Positions 24,734 to 32,564 of a stretch of 34,919 nucleotides of DNA are shown here, one piece after another (positions within the stretch are counted from its first letter, which is position 1; each line of letters begins with the position of its first letter). Source of the stretch: Nitrospirae bacterium JdFR-85 (GTDB lineage Bacteria; Nitrospirota; Thermodesulfovibrionia; Thermodesulfovibrionales; JdFR-85). A program made the position numbers and the translations under genes. A model generated the notes under the pieces. That model made no database searches, had not been told where the DNA came from, and saw only the letters and a program-made list of their open reading frames with translations. The stretch is taken from NCBI GenBank assembly GCA_002011745.1, contig MTOU01000047.1:1-34919 (forward strand), written 5' to 3'.

Positions 24734-26641
24734 CTATGCAGAAAGCCCTAAGGCCCTACGCCTCTCGCTTAGGGCATTAAGCAGTTTCTCAGATGCCTTC
24801 TCAGGGTCAGTCTCCACAATGAAGTATCCACCCAGAAGGTCCTTTACACCAGAGGTGAGCACTTCTGTCACGACTCTGCTTCCGAGCACCGGTGGCACTA
24901 CGCCCACATGGGTTGGCAGCCCTGCTGCCACAGCCCATGTTCCTATTGCTATCGCCTTCTCAGTAACAGGTTCTGGAGCGGATGCAACAACCGGTAGGCT
25001 GTCCAGATCAGTGCCGAGCTTGTTTGCCACTGCAACTGCCACATCCGCTGCCCTTGTGTTGTCCACGCATGAGCCCATGTGAAGCACCAGAGGCAGTGGA
25101 CCTCCAAGGCCTGCTGCCTCACCTATTGCAGTAAGCACCGCCTTCAGGCCATCACCTGCGTACTCCTTGGTAGCCTCAGGAGTCATAAAACCATGCCTCG
25201 CAAAGGCACCCGATGCGCAGCCTGTGGCAAGTATCAGGACATTCTGTTTTGCAAGTATCTGTATCATCCTCAGGTAGTTTGCATCCTGAGGGACCTTAAC
25301 TGTATTACACCCTGCAAAGAGACATACTCCGTAGATGTTTCCCTCAACGATCTGATCAATAAGTGGCTTGAGAGGGTCTTCTTTGTTCAGCAGTGACAGG
25401 GCCTGCACCACTGCCTCGGTTGAAAAACCTGCAAAGGCAACACTGCTTGCATCAGGGATGTTCACCTTGTTGGGGTCACGGTTTTTGAACGCCTCTATTG
25501 CGGTTCTTATTATCTCACGGGCAACCTTAAGGGCTTCCTTTTCTTTAAACTCTATGTGTACAGCCCCTGGAATCTTTGATATTGGCATTGTGGTAATTAT
25601 CTTTGTATGAAGACATTCTGAAATTCCTGAAAGCCCTGGCATTACACACTGATAGTCAACCACCATTGCGTCAATAGCACCTGTCAGCAGAGCTGTCTCC
25701 TGTGATACGGAGCTTGTTGCAAGGGGTATCTTGTGACGCATCATCACCTCGTTACCTGTACAGCATATGCCTACTACATTTATCCCATCTAATGCCCCTG
25801 CCTCCTTGGCCATGTTGATTAGTTCAGGTTCTCCTGCTGCCTGAACCACCATCTCGCTCAGAAGGGGATTGTGACCATGGAGTGCTATATTAATAGTATC
25901 CTTTTTTATTACTCCGAGATTTGCCATGCTCTTAACTGGCGAAGGAGTTCCAAAGAGTATATCTGCAATATCTGTTGCCATATGACAGGCAGCATAATCA
26001 GCCAGAGCACACTTTATGGCACCAAGAAGGAGGTTCACTGGATCTGAATCTACTCCATAGGTGCTTCTATGCATTGCTTCTGAAACAGAGCTGTCAATAC
26101 CTGTAGGGACCACGCCGAGCTTCAAGAACTTCTCTACTCTTGCCTTTGTTACTGTGGTAGCTGCCCATGTAAGTGGAGAGTCTTTTTCAGAGAAATCTTC
26201 AAGTGCTTTTTTTGCCACCTCTAAGGCGATCTCCTCTTTTGAACGGCCCTCTGTCTGGATGCCTATTCTCTCAGCAACCGCCCTGAGTTTTGATTCGTCT
26301 TTAATGGGATAATCAGATGCCTCTCCCGTGGCAGACTTAAGCAGCGTATGGGCCATGTGTTTTGCATGTCCACCATGCGATGCGGTACCAGCAGCCACTG
26401 CCCTTAGTATACCTCTCGCAACCATCACATCCGCAGTAGCACCACAGACTCCCGCCTTTGGTCCCTCATCAAAGGGGCTTATTCTACAGGGTCCCTGCAT
26501 ACAGTTACGGCAGCAGAGCCCTGTCTCGCCAAAACCACATTGGGGCAGTTGTTCCTCATATCTATCCCATGCAGTCTTCACCCCCAGAGCAATGGCATTC
26601 TTTAAGGCTTCAGTAGTTGCAATATCCATTGACCTTTCCAT
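24734..26641 (-). CDS. cooS: Anaerobic Ni-Fe carbon monoxide dehydrogenase, catalytic subunit
   Basis: A 635-residue CooS converting CO and water to CO2, two electrons and protons. The ligand set is complete: D cluster C35 and C43; B cluster C44, C47, C52 and C66; C cluster H257 (HGHNP), C294, C332, C445 (AGCNTVKV), C475 and C525 (MGSCVDN); catalytic Lys at 562 and His in SHGGHAKH. AGGAGG precedes the ATG. No cooC, cooA, hydrogenase or acetyl-CoA synthase gene is adjacent, so this is a stand-alone CODH with electron carriers, not the Wood-Ljungdahl or ECH type. Base composition is visibly higher in G+C than neighbours, which could mean acquisition. Confidence 0.97.
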   Translation of the reverse strand: MERSMDIATTEALKNAIALGVKTAWDRYEEQLPQCGFGETGLCCRNCMQGPCRISPFDEGPKAGVCGATADVMVARGILRAVAAGTASHGGHAKHMAHTLLKSATGEASDYPIKDESKLRAVAERIGIQTEGRSKEEIALEVAKKALEDFSEKDSPLTWAATTVTKARVEKFLKLGVVPTGIDSSVSEAMHRSTYGVDSDPVNLLLGAIKCALADYAACHMATDIADILFGTPSPVKSMANLGVIKKDTINIALHGHNPLLSEMVVQAAGEPELINMAKEAGALDGINVVGICCTGNEVMMRHKIPLATSSVSQETALLTGAIDAMVVDYQCVMPGLSGISECLHTKIITTMPISKIPGAVHIEFKEKEALKVAREIIRTAIEAFKNRDPNKVNIPDASSVAFAGFSTEAVVQALSLLNKEDPLKPLIDQIVEGNIYGVCLFAGCNTVKVPQDANYLRMIQILAKQNVLILATGCASGAFARHGFMTPEATKEYAGDGLKAVLTAIGEAAGLGGPLPLVLHMGSCVDNTRAADVAVAVANKLGTDLDSLPVVASAPEPVTEKAIAIGTWAVAAGLPTHVGVVPPVLGSRVVTEVLTSGVKDLLGGYFIVETDPEKASEKLLNALSERRRALGLSA

Positions 26642-26662
26642 GACTGCCTCCTTTTGAAGATA

Positions 26663-26691
26663 TTAATAATTCACACATTATATTAAATCAA
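26663..26691 (-). promoter_or_regulatory. Candidate promoter of the cooS cluster
   Basis: On the minus strand TTGATT (26686-26691), 17 bases and TATTAA (26663-26668) precede a leader with AGGAGG at normal distance from the cooS ATG. A TATAAT inside the spacer is an alternative -10. Everted TTCACA and TGTGAA half sites (26670-26675 and 26704-26709) flank the -35. The exact start is uncertain. Confidence 0.35.
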
Positions 26692-26753
26692 CATAATAGA
26701 TATTGTGAAGGCTTTTATAATCTTAATAATTACAAAATCCAGAAGATTGTCTA

Positions 26754-27848
26754 CTAGTTGTCTTTGATCAATTCAAGAATAATCCTGTTTGACAGAAGCA
26801 TACCTCTGTCTGTCAGTACAATCCTATCGTTGTTGATTTTTATTAGCCCCTGTTTCTGTAAGTTGTTGATTAAAGTATTGTTTGGGATTCTGCTGATGTC
26901 TATGCCTCTGCTGGTTCTGAGACCAAGCATTATCTCTTCCTCTCTGATGTCCTTCTCGTGTAGCTCTATCTTCTCCGCAGTTGCTTTCCCTTCAGTTTTT
27001 ATTATTTTAATATATCTATGTACATCTGCAACATTACGGGTTCGTCTGTTAGAAATAAGTGATGATGCAGAGGCCCCGAAACCTATATATTCCCCTCTAA
27101 GCCAGTAGTTAAGGTTGTGTCTGCATTGACCCCCCGGTGTGGCGTAGTTTGATATCTCGTAATGCTCGTAGCCTTGAGATCTCAGTACATTCACAATACA
27201 CCAGTACATCTCTTCCACCTTTTCTTCTTCAGGCAACTTGAGGATGTGGTTTTTGATCTGTTGGTGTAGGTGTGTTCCTTCCTCTACAGTGAGTTCATAT
27301 GCTGAGATATGTGGTGGTTTTACTTTTAGAACAGTGTTCAGTGTTGTCTCAACTGAGAGAGTATCCTGTCCAGGGATGCCATAGATGAGGTCCACAGAGA
27401 AGTTCTCATAACAGTCTGAGACGAGCCAGAGTGCCTCTTTTGCCTTTTTTACATCGTGTGTTCTTCCAAGCAGGATTAGTTCATTCTGGTTTAGAGACTG
27501 AACTCCGAGGCTCAGCCTGTTTATGCCGAGAGACTTTAGTTGTAGAAGCTTTTTTCTGTCCACTGTTTCAGGATTTGCCTCAATAGATACCTCTGGCTCA
27601 GACACAAAGGAGAATCTTTTCTCTAAGGAAGACAGAATTCTTTCAATATCAGAGATGTCGAGCACCGTGGGGGTGCCACCTCCGAAGTATACCGTTTCTA
27701 TTTGTTGAGAATAATCAGAGTATGAGATTTCTTTGAGGAGTGCCTCTGTGTAGTGCTCTTTCAGAGAGGTATCAAAAGGAACTGAACAAAAGTTGCAGTA
27801 GTGACATTTCTTTGTACAGAATGGGATGTGGATATAAATTCCAGCCAT
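26754..27848 (-). CDS. hemW: HemW-type radical SAM haem chaperone (CPDH-like)
   Basis: A 364-residue radical SAM protein. The N-terminus MAGIYIHIPFC carries C11, C15 and C18 (CxxxCxxC followed by NF), the HemW pattern rather than the CxxxCxxCxC of HemN coproporphyrinogen oxidase; YFGGGTPTV, LGVQSL, DLIYGIPGQ and HNLNYWLRGEYIGFG follow. HemW proteins bind haem and deliver it to respiratory enzymes. An upstream in-frame ATG at 27905 would add 19 residues of no similarity that lie within a palindrome, so the ATG at 27848 is chosen. There is no Shine-Dalgarno sequence and TATAAT lies 6 bases upstream. Confidence 0.93.
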   Translation of the reverse strand: MAGIYIHIPFCTKKCHYCNFCSVPFDTSLKEHYTEALLKEISYSDYSQQIETVYFGGGTPTVLDISDIERILSSLEKRFSFVSEPEVSIEANPETVDRKKLLQLKSLGINRLSLGVQSLNQNELILLGRTHDVKKAKEALWLVSDCYENFSVDLIYGIPGQDTLSVETTLNTVLKVKPPHISAYELTVEEGTHLHQQIKNHILKLPEEEKVEEMYWCIVNVLRSQGYEHYEISNYATPGGQCRHNLNYWLRGEYIGFGASASSLISNRRTRNVADVHRYIKIIKTEGKATAEKIELHEKDIREEEIMLGLRTSRGIDISRIPNNTLINNLQKQGLIKINNDRIVLTDRGMLLSNRIILELIKDN

Positions 27849-27854
27849 TTTTAT

Positions 27855-27860
27855 ATTATA
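27855..27860 (-). promoter_or_regulatory. -10 promoter element of hemW
   Basis: A perfect TATAAT on the minus strand, 6 bases from the hemW ATG, predicts a leaderless message. The nearest -35-like hexamer, TTGAAC, is at 20 bases and lies within a palindrome, so expression may depend on a regulator. Confidence 0.5.
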
Positions 27861-27865
27861 ATGAA

Positions 27866-27893
27866 AAAGGGCTTGAACAGGTTCAAGCCCTTT
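27866..27893. repeat. Perfect 28-bp palindrome upstream of hemW
   Basis: AAAGGGCTTGAAC and its exact inverse complement are separated by only two bases. On the minus strand it is followed by TTTTTC, so it could act as an intrinsic terminator. However, it lies upstream of the predicted hemW transcription start and covers the -35 region, which also suits an operator. The region between hemW and the kinase gene holds this and a second hairpin. Confidence 0.75.
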
Positions 27894-27931
27894 CTGACAC
27901 TTCAAATTACAATAATCCTTGCCGAAGATTA

Positions 27932-27960
27932 AAGCTCTCCGGCCGAAGGTCGGAAGGCTT
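27932..27960 (+). other. G+C-rich hairpin in the leader of the kinase gene
   Basis: CCGGCC-GAA-GGTCGG forms a six-pair stem (one G-T pair) with a GAA loop, enclosed by AAGC/GCTT. It stands out from an A+T-rich intergenic region, about 30 bases before the ATG of the 7TM kinase gene. There is no T-run after it, so it is not a standard terminator. It does not match a riboswitch that I can name. Confidence 0.45.
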
Positions 27961-27992
27961 CACTAATAGATAGTTAGGGATAAATATAGAAT

Positions 27993-29804
27993 ATGCGGTT
28001 AACAAGTATAGTGGTGTTCTTACTTTTATTACCAATACCTGTTTTTGCGACCTCTTTAAAACCCTTTATTGTTCTTGACGGGAAACACCGATTCTCTACG
28101 GGAGACAACCCTGACTGGGCCGTATCCGGTTTTGACGACTCCTCCTGGCAAATGATAAAAGTACCCGGTAGCTGGCGCTCACAGGGTATCAGACCTTTAA
28201 GAGGGTTTGGATGGTATAGAATCCACTTCATTGTACCAGAAGAGATTAAAACTATTCAGCCTGCTGTGCATCTCGGTATTATAGGTGATGCTGATGAGGT
28301 ATACCTGAACGGGATTAAGATAGGGGGAGAGGGTAAAGTCGGTAACAATTTTGTGATACCTCCTTATATTAAAAGAATTTACAGAATACCTGAAAAACTG
28401 CTGAGATATGATAGGCCAAATGTTCTCGCCATAAGAGTGATGAATCTCTTTTATGACGGTGGAATAGTAGGAGACAGCGTTGTTATTACTGACTACAGAG
28501 ATCTTCTTGTAGAAAGAACAGACAGACAGATGATTATCAAGGCATCAGAGATTGCGATGTTGGCACTTATAGGACTGTTCTTTCTGGGCTGTTTCTTTCT
28601 CTATATTAAAGGTATAAGAGAAAGCATATATTTTGCCTTCTTGATGTTCGTCTATGGAAGTATCTTCTTGCTTGAAAGTCTCTTATTCTACCACACGGGC
28701 CTTAAAACCCCCACAATTCAGAGGCTCAGTCTTTCACTCATGGGGCTCTTCCCTGTGAGTCTACTTCTGTTCACCTTGAATTTTTTTGATACACCTTTCC
28801 GCCCCTTTTATAGAATCATTGTATACTCCACAGTCGTTATATCCCTTATAGCTTTTTTGTGCTTCTCATTTAATACATACCCCTTTTTTATGTTGCTCTG
28901 GATAATCCTTATTCTACCTATCTATACAGGAACAATTCTATTTCTTGTTATAAGTGCTTATCGTAAAAACAAGCCCGAAAGTGGAGCGATTTTGGTCGGT
29001 ATTACAGGATTCATACTTGCCTCTCTAACTGGAGACTTTACAGCATTTTTTCATCTGGGACTGGAGGAGGTGTCCTATCCACTGTATCCATGGGATTATG
29101 GAATGGCATTTTTCTTGGTATGTATTATGTACGGCATGATCACAAGATTTATTCGGGCAAGAAATAGGATGCATCTTCTGGCATCCCGTATACTCGCAGC
29201 CCATGAAGAGGAGAGAAAACGTCTTGCAAGGGAGTTACATGACAGTCTTGGACAGAATCTACTCGCAGTAAAGTTTAATCTTCAGAGGATCAACCAGAAA
29301 TTACAGAGGAAAGAGATTAGTTCAATCATTACAGAGATTGACAGAAGTATTGAAGAATTGAGAGATATCTCAATGGGGCTCAGACCTGCCATGCTTGCGG
29401 AGATGGGTTTAGCAGTAGCACTCAAGCTATTTAGCAAAAGTTTCACCAAAAAGACTGGTATACATATCAAGATGAGGGTAAATGTTACTGACCGTCTGCA
29501 TCCACGGATAGAAGAAAACCTTTTCAGGATATTTCAGGAGGCATTGAGTAACGTAGTGAGACACTCTGATGCTCAGGAGGTAGAGGTATCAGTAGAAAGG
29601 ATTTCCAGGATTTTGACCATGCAGATAAAAGACAACGGTAGAGGTTTTAAACCTGATGAGATAAAAAGCAACGGAATCGGGCTATCAACAATGGCAGAAA
29701 GGGCTGACCTTATGGGAGGTGTACTAAGAGTAGTGAGTTCAAAAGGAAGAGGTGCAACTATTATTGTAGAGGTTCCGATAAGTGAAAAAGATATTGGTAG
29801 TTGA
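27993..29804 (+). CDS. Sensor histidine kinase with jelly-roll sensor and 7TM region (NarX/DesK-type kinase domain)
   Basis: A 603-residue protein. A signal peptide (about 1-20) precedes a beta-rich jelly-roll domain like the sugar-binding domain of glycosidases (about 22-168; WYRIHFIVP, YLNGIKIGGEG, NVLAIRV), then about seven transmembrane helices (about 185-388) of the 7TMR-DISM kind, then a HisKA_3 dimerisation segment with H416 (RLARELHDSLGQNL) and HATPase with DNGRGF and GIGLSTMAERA. It should sense an extracytoplasmic ligand, perhaps a carbohydrate, and phosphorylate the overlapping NarL-type regulator. The ATG is preceded by a weak AGGGA. Ligand unknown. Confidence 0.88.
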   Translation: MRLTSIVVFLLLLPIPVFATSLKPFIVLDGKHRFSTGDNPDWAVSGFDDSSWQMIKVPGSWRSQGIRPLRGFGWYRIHFIVPEEIKTIQPAVHLGIIGDADEVYLNGIKIGGEGKVGNNFVIPPYIKRIYRIPEKLLRYDRPNVLAIRVMNLFYDGGIVGDSVVITDYRDLLVERTDRQMIIKASEIAMLALIGLFFLGCFFLYIKGIRESIYFAFLMFVYGSIFLLESLLFYHTGLKTPTIQRLSLSLMGLFPVSLLLFTLNFFDTPFRPFYRIIVYSTVVISLIAFLCFSFNTYPFFMLLWIILILPIYTGTILFLVISAYRKNKPESGAILVGITGFILASLTGDFTAFFHLGLEEVSYPLYPWDYGMAFFLVCIMYGMITRFIRARNRMHLLASRILAAHEEERKRLARELHDSLGQNLLAVKFNLQRINQKLQRKEISSIITEIDRSIEELRDISMGLRPAMLAEMGLAVALKLFSKSFTKKTGIHIKMRVNVTDRLHPRIEENLFRIFQEALSNVVRHSDAQEVEVSVERISRILTMQIKDNGRGFKPDEIKSNGIGLSTMAERADLMGGVLRVVSSKGRGATIIVEVPISEKDIGS

Positions 29805-30411
29805 CGACCATACCATATTCAGACAGTGTATTGTAGGACAGATCAATACACAACAGGGGTGTGAAGTAGTGGCAGAGACGGGCTCAGGTGCTGCTGCTGT
29901 AAGACTTGCTGAAGACCTTGCCCCTGATGTGATTATTATGGATATTTCACTTCCTGATATAGATGGTATAGAAGCGGTAAAAAGGCTAAGACAGAAGAAA
30001 GGGAAATGGAAGATAATACTTCTCAGTATGTATAAATATCCTGAAATAGTGGATTATCTCGAGGAAATAGGGGTTGATGGTTATCTTCTGAAGAATGACG
30101 CCTTTGAAGACCTTCTTTATGCTATTAAGGCAGTAAGTGAAGGGAAGAGGTATATAAGTCCTTCGCTGTTGACAGATGAAACCTCTGTATCAAAAATATC
30201 CTCTTTCTCTCTGTCTTCTCTTACTGAAAGAGAGAAGGAGATAGTTTCTCTTATAGCCGAAGGCCTTACCAGTAGAGAGATTGCAGACCGCCTCTGTATA
30301 AGTATAAAGACAGTGGAGACCCACAGGGCAAGAATAATGGAGAAGCTTAAGGTCAGAAATGTTGCAGAACTGATCAGGTATGCAATAAAGGTAGGAATAT
30401 TGAAGGTTTGA
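29782..30411 (+). CDS. NarL/FixJ-type response regulator
   Basis: A 209-residue regulator: receiver (2-120) with D9, phosphorylation site D54 (IIMDISLPD), the switch serine in LLSMY and the lysine in LLKND, then a LuxR-type helix-turn-helix (about 143-205; LTEREKEIVSLIAEGLTSREIA, ISIKTVETHRARIMEKL). The start is GTG at 29782 inside the end of the kinase gene, giving a 23-base overlap and tight coupling to the HisKA_3 kinase, the usual partner class. Targets are unknown. It ends 8 bases from the convergent coiled-coil gene. Confidence 0.94.
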   Translation: MKKILVVDDHTIFRQCIVGQINTQQGCEVVAETGSGAAAVRLAEDLAPDVIIMDISLPDIDGIEAVKRLRQKKGKWKIILLSMYKYPEIVDYLEEIGVDGYLLKNDAFEDLLYAIKAVSEGKRYISPSLLTDETSVSKISSFSLSSLTEREKEIVSLIAEGLTSREIADRLCISIKTVETHRARIMEKLKVRNVAELIRYAIKVGILKV

Positions 30412-30419
30412 AGAGGCAA

Positions 30420-31193
30420 TTATAAAACCACCACATTCAACTCTTCTGCCTTCTTTTTCGCCTTCTTTGTTGTATCCTTACCCAAGGCTACAGCAATAGT
30501 CTCTGTGTTGAATGCCTTACCTATGGTATTTGCCCTTTTTGCTGCCCTCTGGACATCCTCGGTGTCTACCTTCAGGGAAACCTCTAAAGCAAGGATTACA
30601 ATCCTGCCCGTCTTTTTTATCAATCCTTTGGCTACTGCATCCACAAGCATGGCATCATCTTTATCGTTCTCTGTGATTATTCCTTCATCCACCGCATCCT
30701 CAAGCTTGTCCGCAAGCTCCTCAAAGCTTATGCTCCTGCACCGTCTGATAAGCCTACCAAGATAGGCAGGAGCCCTTTCCCGCACAGTTCTTTCAAACTC
30801 AGCTCCTTTAAGATATGCCACATCCTGTTTTAGCACAGCCACATCCTGTTTTAGCACAGCCACATCCTGCTTTAGCACAGCCACATCCTGCTTTAGCACA
30901 GATACATCCTGCTTTAGCACAGATACATCCTGTTTTAGCACAGCCACATCCTGCTTTAGCACAGATACATCCTGCTTTAGCATAGATGTATCTTCTTCAA
31001 GAATGCCTACTTTTTCTTTAAGGGGTTTGAATTCCTCTTTTACAAAGGAGTCAAACTTGGCTGGCAATTTTAGAAGCTCTTCCGTAAGAATCAACCGTCT
31101 CATTTCCTCCAGCCACTCCGGTCTCTCCCTTAGTATCCTCAAAATGTCCTGGAAGGTTCTAATGGATGTCTCTTCTGAATTTTTTACTGGCAT
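30420..31193 (-). CDS. Coiled-coil protein with eight perfect LKQDV heptads (DUF3782-like)
   Basis: A 257-residue soluble protein. N-terminal helical part (about 1-70), then eight consecutive seven-residue repeats of the type VLKQDV[AS] (71-126), then an alpha/beta domain (130-257) with a charged strand (IVILALEVSLKVD) and AIAVALG-like core. The layout resembles DUF3782-type proteins from archaea and thermophilic bacteria, which combine a coiled coil with a PD-(D/E)xK nuclease-like domain; the E204/K208 pair in EVSLK could be the ExK part of such a site. No function is established. TATAAT with an extended TGA lies 6 bases before the ATG, without a Shine-Dalgarno sequence. Confidence 0.75.
   Translation of the reverse strand: MPVKNSEETSIRTFQDILRILRERPEWLEEMRRLILTEELLKLPAKFDSFVKEEFKPLKEKVGILEEDTSMLKQDVSVLKQDVAVLKQDVSVLKQDVSVLKQDVAVLKQDVAVLKQDVAVLKQDVAYLKGAEFERTVRERAPAYLGRLIRRCRSISFEELADKLEDAVDEGIITENDKDDAMLVDAVAKGLIKKTGRIVILALEVSLKVDTEDVQRAAKRANTIGKAFNTETIAVALGKDTTKKAKKKAEELNVVVL
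30816..30983 (-). repeat. Eight tandem 21-bp repeats inside the coiled-coil gene
   Basis: 168 bases made of eight head-to-tail 21-base units, nearly identical at DNA level (ACATCCTGYTTTAGCACAG on the plus strand followed by CC or AT). Each unit encodes one heptad. Variation is limited to a Y at one place, the Ala/Ser codon and the edge copies. The close identity implies recent expansion or gene conversion by slippage. Confidence 0.93.
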
Positions 31194-31199
31194 AAACTT

Positions 31200-31205
31200 A
31201 TTATA
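31200..31205 (-). promoter_or_regulatory. Extended -10 promoter of the coiled-coil gene
   Basis: Minus strand TGA-TATAAT, with 6 bases to the ATG and no Shine-Dalgarno sequence. No good -35 is seen. The rest of the divergent region to the FIST gene (about 31206-31390) holds a weak TCTCAA/TTGAGA inverted repeat at 31319-31342 and nothing else that I recognise. Confidence 0.55.
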
Positions 31206-31409
31206 TCAAAATTTACAGACATCTACCTATAAAAATACAGGATTTCACCGATAGACATCTTTCCAACAATGAAATAAAATTTTAAAACAGGCTATATAGG
31301 GAAAAAGCAGACCACAATGTCTCAAAGGCTTCTGACATTGAGATTTTAATATGTAACTTTTTATCTCTGGGACATAAGACATTTTCACAAAATTGAAGGG
31401 GGTGTAAAT

Positions 31410-32564
31410 ATGTTGTATGTAGGCGTGGGGCACAGTGATGATGTGGACTCACGGGATGCTATCAGAGATGTCCTATCTCAATGTAGAACATCTCTGAAGG
31501 ATACCTCTCCACAGGCAGGTCTGATCTTTATGGCAATAGACTATGACCATGAACTGATTCTGAAAGAGATCAATCAGGAATATCCTGACATAGAGTTGAT
31601 AGGGTGTACCACTGATGGAGAGGTATCTTCATCTCAGGAGTTTATGGAAGACTCTATTGTATTGATGTTGTTTGGTTCAGATGATATTGAGATTAAGGCA
31701 GGTGTAGGAAGGAGTGTATCAAAAGACCCTTCAGCAGCAGCCAGGGAGGCGGTTGAGGTAGCAAAAAGAAAATGTACCAAGCAGGTCAGACTCTGTATCG
31801 CCACCCCGGAGAGCCTCACCGCAAGCTGTGTGTCAATTCTTGAGGGGCTTAACAATGCGCTTGGCAGTGGTGTTACAGTAGTGGGAGGCTCGGCAGGGGA
31901 CCAGTGGAGGTTTCAGAAGAGCTATCAATTTTACAAAACAGAGGTGTTAAATGATTCTCTTCCTATATTGCTTTTCTCTGGGAATATAATCTTTTCCGTA
32001 GGGATTTCCAGCGGATGGAGACCTGTGGGGAAAAGGAGCGTGGTAACTAAAGTGAGTGGAAATGTTGTTTATGAGATAGACAACAGACCTGCTCTTGAAT
32101 TCTATCATTACTATTTTGGAGGAAAGATGATGCCATCTGGAGAGTATCCACTGGCCGTGTTTGAAGAAGACACAGAAAGATTTTATTTGAGAGCTCCTCT
32201 TGGATACGATGAGACCGAAGGCAGTGTCACCTTTGCAGGGGACATTCCCCTGAATGCTACTGTACAGATTACAGAAGCTGACAGAGACAGTATTCTTAAA
32301 GGTGTTGAGGAGTCGATAGAAATGGCAATAAGAACTTACAGGGGAAGAAGGTATGATGCTGCTGTAGTTTTCTCCTGTGCAGCAAGAAGGGCCCTGCTCG
32401 GGACAAGAGCTGCGGAAGAATACAAGTTTTTGAAGAAGAATATTCCAGGGAATGTGCCTATATGTGGTTTTTATACCTATGGAGAGATAGGTCCACTGCT
32501 GAGTAACAGTGTATCTCAGTTTCATAATGAGACCTTTGTAACACTACTTCTGGGATCAGGGTAA
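31410..32564 (+). CDS. FIST-domain sensory protein
   Basis: A 384-residue soluble protein with a FIST_N domain (about 20-210; VGGSAGDQW) and a FIST_C domain (about 220-370; RPALEFYHYYFGG, FSCAARRALLG, GFYTYGEIG). FIST domains are thought to bind small ligands such as amino acids and are often fused to or paired with signalling proteins. AAGGGGGTG precedes the ATG. The stop codon overlaps the ATG of a soluble kinase (TAATG), so the FIST protein is probably its separate sensor. There is no signal peptide or transmembrane segment. Confidence 0.92.
   Translation: MLYVGVGHSDDVDSRDAIRDVLSQCRTSLKDTSPQAGLIFMAIDYDHELILKEINQEYPDIELIGCTTDGEVSSSQEFMEDSIVLMLFGSDDIEIKAGVGRSVSKDPSAAAREAVEVAKRKCTKQVRLCIATPESLTASCVSILEGLNNALGSGVTVVGGSAGDQWRFQKSYQFYKTEVLNDSLPILLFSGNIIFSVGISSGWRPVGKRSVVTKVSGNVVYEIDNRPALEFYHYYFGGKMMPSGEYPLAVFEEDTERFYLRAPLGYDETEGSVTFAGDIPLNATVQITEADRDSILKGVEESIEMAIRTYRGRRYDAAVVFSCAARRALLGTRAAEEYKFLKKNIPGNVPICGFYTYGEIGPLLSNSVSQFHNETFVTLLLGSG

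Noticed and set aside
26670-26709. CRP/CooA-type operator upstream of cooS
   Set aside because: TTCACA and TGTGAA are everted and 28 bases apart, not in the TGTGA-N6-TCACA arrangement; no cooA gene is near.
27849-27905. Upstream ATG of hemW at 27905
   Set aside because: The added 19 codons read through the palindrome and promoter and have no counterpart in HemW proteins.
27861-27960. Cyclic-di-GMP (GEMM-I) riboswitch before the 7TM kinase gene
   Set aside because: AAAGCTCTCCGGCC recalls part of the motif, but the GCAAACC core, tetraloop arm and the second conserved stem are missing.
30816-30983. Tandem repeats as a possible CRISPR array
   Set aside because: The units are 21 bases with no spacers, stay in frame and encode LKQDV heptads; no cas gene is near.
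31319-31342. TCTCAA/TTGAGA inverted repeat before the FIST gene
   Set aside because: Six pairs with a 12-base loop is not better than chance in this sequence.
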